Shown here: one piece after another, positions 54,451 through 57,890 of the stretch
Numbering within the stretch: position 1 is the first letter of the stretch
Layout: each line of letters opens with the position of its first letter
NCBI RefSeq assembly: GCF_003034995.1
Contig: NZ_PZKF01000019.1
Location: 1-57,890 of the forward strand
DNA length: 57,890 bases
Direction of reading: 5' to 3'
Source: Phaeovulum veldkampii DSM 11550
Lineage (GTDB): Bacteria > Pseudomonadota > Alphaproteobacteria > Rhodobacterales > Rhodobacteraceae
Notes under the pieces: model-generated
Told to the model about the DNA's origin: nothing
Databases searched by the model: none
Seen by the model: the letters and a program-made list of their open reading frames with translations, nothing else
Translations under genes and position numbers: made by a program

Positions 54451-54824
54451 CGCCCATGTTTGAATTCGAGATTGTGATCAATTTTCCCGATGGAAAGCCT
54501 GACGAGGCGGCGGTGTTGGACGCTTTGTTTCAAGCGGGGCTGGATGACACGATTGTTGGGACCGGCCGGTCGGATAGGATCGCACTCGGTTTTACACGAG
54601 ATGGCCCCGACTTGGAGCAAGTCCTTACGGCCGCGGTGGCGCAGGTCGTTGCCGCGTTTCCATCAGCTTTGGTACAAGTTTTGGACTTGGCCGTGCTGGG
54701 TGACGTGAGGGGCAAGGCCGAAACCATTCGCCGAGTTCGCGCACTTGCAGCCCAGAAGGCTGCTGCTGGCGCCAGTGCTGCTTGCAGTCAGGACTTTCTG
54801 TACGGACCTGATGGCCTGCCATGA
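54447..54824 (+). CDS. Small protein translationally coupled to higA
   Basis: 125 residues from GTG 54447 (overlapping the higA stop, GTGA), or 122 from ATG 54456. FEIVINFPDGKPDEAAVLDA and DDTIVGTGRSDRIALGFTRD resemble a group of small proteins in which this N-terminal domain precedes a helix-turn-helix (DNA-binding protein annotations); here the second domain is unclear, only a basic helix (KAETIRRVRALAAQKA). Its coupling suggests a partner of HigA, perhaps a corepressor or atypical toxin. Not recognised with confidence. Confidence 0.55.
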   Translation: MTPMFEFEIVINFPDGKPDEAAVLDALFQAGLDDTIVGTGRSDRIALGFTRDGPDLEQVLTAAVAQVVAAFPSALVQVLDLAVLGDVRGKAETIRRVRALAAQKAAAGASAACSQDFLYGPDGLP

Positions 54825-54887
54825 TTGGCAGCCGGCAAAGCGGTCATAAAAATTTCCACCAGGGGGAATTTGCCTTCGACCGAAAGT

Positions 54888-55154
54888 TCAATTCTCGCCA
54901 TCGAGCAGGCCCTTCTGCCGAGCCTCTTCACGTGCGGCGTCTAAGATTTCGCTTAATGAGCGCTTGCTAACCCCACTCGCTTCCGCGCGTTCAAGCATTA
55001 CGCGAAGTTCATTGATGGCTGTATCACGCCGTTCCTGGTCGCGTCGGACAAGATCGCGAAAGTATTCGCTAACATTCCCATAACGACCGGCGCTGACTTG
55101 TGCTTCAACCCAGTCGTTCATTTGGTCTGGCATCGAGATTGTCAGTCGAGACAT
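54888..55154 (-). CDS. ParD-type antitoxin, no adjacent ParE
   Basis: 88 residues from ATG 55152-55154. The N-terminus SRLTISMPDQMNDWVEAQV is a ribbon-helix-helix of ParD type, continuing GRYGNVSEYFRDLVRRDQER, and the C-terminal half should bind a ParE toxin (SLSEILDAAREEARQKG). ParE would follow toward 54830, but there is no frame for it; the gap is 63 bp to the convergent gene. So it is an orphan antitoxin, or its toxin is lost. Confidence 0.85.
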   Translation of the reverse strand: MSRLTISMPDQMNDWVEAQVSAGRYGNVSEYFRDLVRRDQERRDTAINELRVMLERAEASGVSKRSLSEILDAAREEARQKGLLDGEN

Positions 55155-55386
55155 GCTTTCGGTTCCTTGGCCGTGAATCATAATAGTTCATACTATATCA
55201 TAAAATGCCCAAAACTTCAAGGTGCTGAGCAATAAGATCGGCTCTGCCGATGCGCGGCCGTTCGGGCTCATGCGGAGAACAGCAGCGGCAATCTCCGCAT
55301 TTTGTGCGGATAATGTCTTGAGCGCACTCCCATATAGCCGGCCACGACCTGCGTCGGACGGCTCACGTCCACGCGGACGTTCGGTT
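55155..55386. other. Gap between parD-like gene and recombinase cassette
   Basis: 232 bases. Two further inverted repeats: TGCGGAGA (55271-55278) with TCTCCGCA (55292-55299) followed by TTTT, a plausible plus-strand terminator; and ACGTCC (55365-55370) with GGACGT (55375-55380), just after the stop of the last cassette gene on the minus strand. A minus-strand open frame here has no support as a gene. Confidence 0.45.
55183..55196. promoter_or_regulatory. Palindrome upstream of the parD-like gene
   Basis: ATAGT-TCAT-ACTAT, an exact inverted repeat 29 bases before the parD start, in an AT-rich promoter-like stretch. Ribbon-helix-helix antitoxins bind such short repeats to repress themselves. 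Confidence 0.5.
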
Positions 55387-55782
55387 TCATGGCATATCGT
55401 GGTAGCCGAGCTCCCAGCGTTGCTCGGCCCACATCGGCGTGAAGGGGTCGAGCAACTCACGAAGGGTTTTGTTCGGGTTTCGGCCTTTCAGGATCGCCTC
55501 GACGATGTCAGGCGCCAGGGTTGTTAGTCGCATGGTGCGGATCATGTAGGAGGCTGGAATTTTCTCGTGCTCAGCCAAGTCTTTAATCGACGCAAAATGC
55601 CCTTCATCAACAAGTCGTTTCCAGCGATGCGCCCGCGCGAGCGATTTTATCAGCGCGTTATCCAGTTTGGGCGGTGGTGTGGCAAAATCTGGCAGGACCA
55701 TCTCTTTGCGCCCGCCGCGCCGTTTGAGCTTGAAGGGAATGGTCAGTGTGATGGTTTCAGTTGTGGTGGTCTTGTCCGTCAT
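55387..55782 (-). CDS. KorB/ParB-like helix-turn-helix protein linked to the recombinase
   Basis: 131 residues from ATG 55780-55782, overlapping the recombinase stop by 4 bp. The N-terminal 40 residues are polar and basic (TIPFKLKRRGGRKEMVLP). The middle forms a helix-turn-helix of the ParB/KorB type: ASIKDLAEHEKIPASYMIRT then MRLTTLAPDIVEAILKGR. It ends with LLDPFTPMWAEQRWELG. Proteins of this type recur next to serine recombinases in alphaproteobacteria; a DNA-binding accessory role is likely. Confidence 0.75.
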   Translation of the reverse strand: MTDKTTTTETITLTIPFKLKRRGGRKEMVLPDFATPPPKLDNALIKSLARAHRWKRLVDEGHFASIKDLAEHEKIPASYMIRTMRLTTLAPDIVEAILKGRNPNKTLRELLDPFTPMWAEQRWELGYHDMP

Positions 55783-57095
55783 GCTGCGTCCTTTCTGGGG
55801 AGAGTTCGGGATTTCAGGTCCTGTGCAAGGTGGCACAGACCGTCGACACGCAGGTGCACCTTCATATCCGTCTCGGAAACGTCGATGTGATCGATCAGGA
55901 TCGAGGCAATGCGCGCTTGTTCAGCCGGGAACAGTTCGCTCCACAGCGGGTCAAGGCTTTTGAGCGCAGCGTGGATATCCTGCTCGCTGCAGGCCCGCTT
56001 GTCGATTGCCGCGTTGCGCCAGGCCTCGGCCACGATTTCGGGTTGACGGAAGACTGCGCGCAACTGCGCCGTTACATTGGCTTCGATTTCACCGGCGGGG
56101 ATGCGGCCCACAGGACAGCTGCCAGCACCGTGCTTCAAGATCGTCTGGCTGACATAGTAGCGGTAAAGGCGGTTGCGCTTGCGGGTGTGGGTCGGCGAAA
56201 ACATCGCGCCGTCAGGTCCGCGTATGAGGCCGGCCAGCAGTGAAGGGGTCTGTTTACGGGTGCTGGCAGCGCGAATGCGCGGGTTTTCACTATTAATCGC
56301 GCGGGCCTTTTCCCAGGTTTCCATGTCGATGATGGGTTTGTGCAGGCCGGGATAGGTCTCGTCCTTGTGCACGATCTTGCCGATATAGATCGGATTTGTC
56401 AGGATCCTATAGGCGTAACTATTGCTGATTGGATTGCCTTTTGGCGTCCTCAAACCGCGTTTTTCTGCCTCTTTGGCGACGAGTAGGGTCGAGCCGAGGC
56501 TGATGAACCGCTCAAAGATCCACCGCACATCTGCGGCTTGGGCGTTGTTGATCTCAAGCCGGCGGTTGATACAAACGTAGCCATATGGTGGGACGCCGCC
56601 CATCCACATGCCTTTCTTCTTCGAAGCCGCGACCTTGTCGCGGATGCGCTCGGCGGTCACTTCGCGCTCGAATTGGGCGAAGGAGAGCAGGATGTTCAGC
56701 GTTAAACGTCCCATCGAGGATGTGGTGTTGAACGATTGTGTCACGGAGACGAAGGTCACGTTATTTCGCTCGAAGGCCTCTACGAGTTTGGAAAAGTCCA
56801 TCAGCGAGCGCGATAGACGGTCGATCTTGTAGACCACGACCACATCGACCAAGCCGTCCTCGATATCGGCCAGCAGCTGTTTCAACCCGGGCCGCTCCAA
56901 TGTGCCGCCGGAAATGCCGCCGTCATCATAGTGTTCACGAAGGGCGACCCAGCCTTCTGAGCGCTGACTGGCGATGTAGGCTTCACAGGCTTCGCGTTGG
57001 GCGTGAAGCGAGTTGAACTCTTGCTCGAGCCCTTCCTCGCTGGATTTGCGCGTATAGACCGCGCAGCGCATCTTTCTGGGTGCCGGTTTTGTCAT
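55779..57095 (-). CDS. Large serine recombinase
   Basis: 438 residues from ATG 57093-57095. The resolvase domain has the catalytic Ser in AVYTRKSSEEGLEQE (about residue 18), Arg residues in VYKIDRLSRSLMDF and QFEREVTAERIRDKV. The recombinase domain follows (PYGYVCINRRLEI, RILTNPIYIGKIVHKDE). The zinc ribbon common to large serine recombinases should have two Cys pairs around LLAGLIRGPDGAMFSPTHT, but these are absent; a sub-family trait or loss. It likely integrates or inverts DNA. Flanked on both sides by 4-bp gene overlaps. Confidence 0.88.
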   Translation of the reverse strand: MTKPAPRKMRCAVYTRKSSEEGLEQEFNSLHAQREACEAYIASQRSEGWVALREHYDDGGISGGTLERPGLKQLLADIEDGLVDVVVVYKIDRLSRSLMDFSKLVEAFERNNVTFVSVTQSFNTTSSMGRLTLNILLSFAQFEREVTAERIRDKVAASKKKGMWMGGVPPYGYVCINRRLEINNAQAADVRWIFERFISLGSTLLVAKEAEKRGLRTPKGNPISNSYAYRILTNPIYIGKIVHKDETYPGLHKPIIDMETWEKARAINSENPRIRAASTRKQTPSLLAGLIRGPDGAMFSPTHTRKRNRLYRYYVSQTILKHGAGSCPVGRIPAGEIEANVTAQLRAVFRQPEIVAEAWRNAAIDKRACSEQDIHAALKSLDPLWSELFPAEQARIASILIDHIDVSETDMKVHLRVDGLCHLAQDLKSRTLPRKDAA

Positions 57096-57544
57096 TTGCG
57101 CTTCCTGTAATTGTTGAGGCCGAAAAACACCGGGCCGTTCCAGCGAGTGCCGGTGATGGCCCGCGCAATGGCGGAGAGGGATTGATACGGGCGGCCTTGC
57201 CATTCGTAGCCATCGGCGGTGACGGTCACGACGTATTCTTCACCTTGCCACTCACGGATCAGGCGGGTGCCTGCGATGGGCTTGAGATCGTGGCGAATGC
57301 GCCTTTTGGCGGAGTTGTCGCCGTCCCATTTCTCAGCCAATTCCTCGAGTCGCTTGCGGGTCTCTGGTTTCAGGCCGCCATAGGCGAGCTCCTGGATGCG
57401 ATAGCTCAGACGGGTTTCCAGGTAACGCCGGGTGAAGGGCGGTGGTTCTGTCCCCATCAGGTCGCGCCAGATTTCGCGCAATTCGGTGGGCGTTTTAATT
57501 CTGAGAGCTGCGACGCGGGCGTAGACGGGATCTTCTTTGGTCAT
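57092..57544 (-). CDS. DUF2924 domain-containing protein
   Basis: 150 residues from ATG 57542-57544. Typical segments: TELREIWRDLMGTEPPPFTR, RRYLETRLSYRIQELAYGGL, GTRLIREWQGEEYVVTV, YQSLSAIARAITGTRWNGPV. DUF2924 proteins almost always precede this type of serine recombinase and probably bind DNA; the C-terminal half resembles a SAWADEE-like or RAMA-type fold only vaguely. Overlaps both neighbours by 4 bp. Confidence 0.88.
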   Translation of the reverse strand: MTKEDPVYARVAALRIKTPTELREIWRDLMGTEPPPFTRRYLETRLSYRIQELAYGGLKPETRKRLEELAEKWDGDNSAKRRIRHDLKPIAGTRLIREWQGEEYVVTVTADGYEWQGRPYQSLSAIARAITGTRWNGPVFFGLNNYRKRK

Positions 57545-57768
57545 GGGACCTCCTTGTGAGTTGGTTCCGCATGAACGCTCCGTCTTGCGCGAAAGTGTAG
57601 AGAACTTTCTCTATTATATTCAGTGTGTTGCCTGCTTTTTCGAGCGCGCATCCGCAAATACCCAACAGCAAGGATCTTGCACAATTCAGCACGCCGCTCG
57701 CGTGGCGTCATTTTCGTAGGATGCAAAGCATTGGCCGCAGTCAGCGGCGCGAAGATATCGTCGTACAT
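57541..57768 (-). CDS. Small protein, first gene of the recombinase cassette
   Basis: 75 residues from ATG 57766-57768. Core sequence TPRERRAELCKILAVGYLRM, then a basic RARKSRQHTEY and an acidic-free tail (SVHAEPTHKE). Such short proteins recur immediately ahead of DUF2924. No known function. The start is preceded by GAGAGAACCC, which lies within the right arm of a perfect inverted repeat; an in-frame ATG at 57816 upstream would extend it through the repeat but is less likely. Confidence 0.7.
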   Translation of the reverse strand: MYDDIFAPLTAANALHPTKMTPRERRAELCKILAVGYLRMRARKSRQHTEYNRESSLHFRARRSVHAEPTHKEVP

Positions 57769-57772
57769 TTTG

Positions 57773-57803
57773 GGTTCTCTCAGATTTGTACGCTGAGAGA
57801 ACC
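57773..57803 (-). promoter_or_regulatory. Inverted repeat over the ribosome binding site of the recombinase cassette
   Basis: GGTTCTCTCAG (57773-57783) and CTGAGAGAACC (57793-57803) are exact reverse complements with a nine-base loop, ending 5 bases before the start codon (57768). On the minus-strand RNA it would fold as a hairpin and hide the GAGAG ribosome binding site; as DNA it could be an operator. Confidence 0.65.
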
Positions 57804-57840
57804 GTCCTCTTCTCACTTATTCAAGTAAAAACAATAGCTT

Positions 57841-57860
57841 GTCGGTTTGTGTCGGTTTGT
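57841..57860. repeat. Two tandem 10-bp units at the end of the window
   Basis: GTCGGTTTGT is repeated twice in a row (57841-57850 and 57851-57860), and GTCGG recurs at about 57871-57875. It lies upstream of the recombinase cassette and could be a recombinase or regulator site; two units are too few to be sure. Confidence 0.4.
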
Positions 57861-57890
57861 GGCGCCTTATGTCGGCGGCTCGGCTTAAAC

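Noticed and set aside
55188-55460. 90-codon minus-strand frame between parD and the HTH gene
   Set aside because: Overlaps the HTH gene in another frame, has no ribosome binding site and contains inverted repeats typical of non-coding DNA.

Overview
The window is GC-rich chromosomal DNA from an alphaproteobacterium of the Rhodobacter/Paracoccus group (Rhodobacterales). The evidence is a NDUFA12-type complex I protein, DUF2155, MmcB and DUF6324-like proteins, the gene order hom-glpX-recJ, a RibB protein with a dead RibA-like domain, and a tRNA-His of the peculiar alphaproteobacterial kind. No rRNA, CRISPR array or replication origin is visible.

Layout. 1-11.9 kb is core metabolism: a partial periplasmic glucan protein (opgG), membrane urate hydroxylase (puuD), clpP-clpX, NDUFA12-mlaD-DUF2155, then aat, accC and accB on the other strand, then preT-preA for reductive pyrimidine breakdown. 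12.1-13.4 kb is a decayed integrated element lying against the 3' end of a tRNA-Glu: cut pieces of a GrlR-like protein, a metallophosphoesterase and a tyrosine integrase whose start is borrowed from another gene. 13.6-21.5 kb holds recJ-glpX-hom, a lipoprotein, a TetR regulator with a palindromic site, a pirin and a glutamate dehydrogenase. 21.6-34.9 kb holds dnaG-rpoD, then nrdR-ribD ... ribE-ribBX-ribH-nusB; three capsule genes (kpsC, kpsD-like, kpsS) on the opposite strand sit between ribD and ribE. 34.9-41.2 kb holds a small membrane protein, a candidate structured RNA, mmcB, tRNA-His, then a scarred segment: two incomplete copies of one IS5/IS427-type element sharing about 140 bp, flanking an OmpA-family gene, an AbrB-family membrane protein and an acetyltransferase fragment; next come tRNA-Ser(TGA) and a broken tRNA-Ser half. 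41.6-47.9 kb is a cluster of SPOR lipoprotein, D,D-carboxypeptidase, tmk, holB, tatD, an MBL hydrolase and an AEC transporter. 47.9-52.6 kb is a four-gene polyamine-type ABC transporter. From tRNA-Ser(GCT) at 52.9 kb to the end the DNA is an accessory island.

The island has two parts. The first is a cluster of antitoxin-like genes without recognisable toxins (an MqsA-like chimera, HigA with a coupled partner, ParD). The second is a four-gene cassette on the minus strand (a 75-aa protein, DUF2924, a serine recombinase, a KorB/ParB-like helix-turn-helix protein) in which every gene overlaps the next by exactly four bases, headed by a perfect inverted repeat over the first ribosome binding site. 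This cassette is the best candidate for a poorly described mobile or DNA-inversion system. The other items most worth checking are the structured RNA at 35.3 kb, the chimeric integrase, and the IS derivative with intact ends.

Functional links: ribD, ribE, ribB and ribH make riboflavin, but GTP cyclohydrolase II must come from elsewhere; preT/preA form one enzyme; accB/accC are two parts of acetyl-CoA carboxylase; KpsC and KpsS build the Kdo linker of a group 2 capsule, with a KpsD/Wza-like export lipoprotein.
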